NCBI GenBank assembly: GCA_017515595.1
Contig: JAFWFL010000094.1
Span: 1 to 60,546, forward strand
Reading direction: 5' to 3'
Length of the DNA stretch: 60,546 bases
Source of the DNA: Coriobacteriales bacterium
GTDB taxonomy: Bacteria > Actinomycetota > Coriobacteriia > Coriobacteriales > UMGS124
Shown: one piece after another, positions 60,417 through 60,546 of the stretch
How positions within the stretch are numbered: the stretch's first letter is position 1
How the letters are laid out: each line of letters begins with the position of its first letter
Made by a program: the position numbers and the translations under genes
Notes under the pieces: generated by a model
What the model saw: the letters and a program-made list of their open reading frames with translations, nothing else
What the model was told of the DNA's origin: nothing
Databases searched by the model: none

Positions 60417-60546
60417 TTTCTGTTTGGGAGTCTTTGATATTGGTCTTACAGGAAGTGGGTGAAGGCCTTGGTTTTCATGAGGTCGACGAGAAAACCCGCT
60501 CTCTTAAAAGCGCTTAGCTGCTGCGGAACTCGCGCAAAGGGCGCGC
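60417..60546. repeat. Long-hairpin repeat element, copy 2 (cut by the window edge)
   Basis: The left arm and part of the spacer of the element seen at 23637-23884. The outer 55 bases are diverged (TTCTGTTTGGGAGTCTTTGA against TCTGTTTTGGGGAATTTGAT), while the inner part from about 60480 (GAGGTCGACGAGAAAACCCG and CTGCGGAACTCGCGCAAAGG) is nearly identical. The right arm lies beyond the window. Confidence 0.8.

Overview
The window has two parts. Positions 1 to about 21,860 are the late half of a temperate siphophage genome, read entirely on the + strand and cut by the left window edge. Positions 22,000-60,546 are host chromosome. The host looks like a member of the Coriobacteriia, most likely a lower-GC relative of the Eggerthellaceae. 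The reasons are the density of secreted, twin-arginine (Tat) FAD flavoproteins of the fumarate/urocanate reductase type and the multi-spanning membrane proteins ending in a LuxR helix-turn-helix. The species cannot be named from the sequence.

Prophage: small zinc-ribbon proteins, a Lar-like protein, a DUF4406 protein and an ArpU/RinA-like late regulator come first. A near-consensus promoter (2590-2619) follows, backed at once by an intrinsic terminator, then HNH nuclease, TerS, TerL, a portal-MuF fusion, prohead protease, capsid, connectors, tail tube, tail chaperones, tape measure, Dit, tail-tip protein, BppU-like protein, XhlA-like protein, r1t-like holin and CHAP endolysin. Integrase and early genes are not in view. 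Three points stand out. The 800-residue portal-MuF protein ends in a DUF6883-like, putative toxin domain followed by a DUF4926-like putative immunity gene. The major capsid gene ends in a canonical A-AAC-CCT slippery heptamer plus a 10-bp stem, predicting a 511-residue extended capsid protein. The tail chaperone pair is linked by a -1 shift at GGGGGAA.

Host region: eight exported FAD flavoproteins (starts or ends near 22,089, 30,630, 33,535, 36,234, 37,842, 42,652, 50,443 and 55,733) are interspersed with regulators: two TetR proteins, one full and one 5'-truncated LuxR-type membrane regulator, and one XRE membrane regulator. One flavoprotein carries its own covalent-FMN-type domain and one ends with a CxxCH haem-type motif. 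Together they suggest a bank of cell-surface reductases, each under its own control, for alternative organic electron acceptors. Other genes encode a YhbY-type RNA-binding protein, a C69 dipeptidase, an exported metallophosphoesterase, a low-molecular-weight phosphatase, a DUF2974 hydrolase, exported Big2/CUB/PASTA and beta-helix proteins, a HemW-like radical SAM enzyme, a HAD phosphatase and a RelB-PIN toxin-antitoxin pair.

The host DNA is rich in short non-coding repeats: a 248-bp long-hairpin element (second copy at the right edge), a four-copy palindromic family of 105-129 bp of which two copies flank the toxin-antitoxin pair, a 180-bp inverted repeat enclosing a terminator, and a 61-bp tandem array with inverted copies. 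An AT-rich island at 26.8-28.8 kb holds a DUF4143-type ATPase and a decayed AAA/PDDEXK gene.
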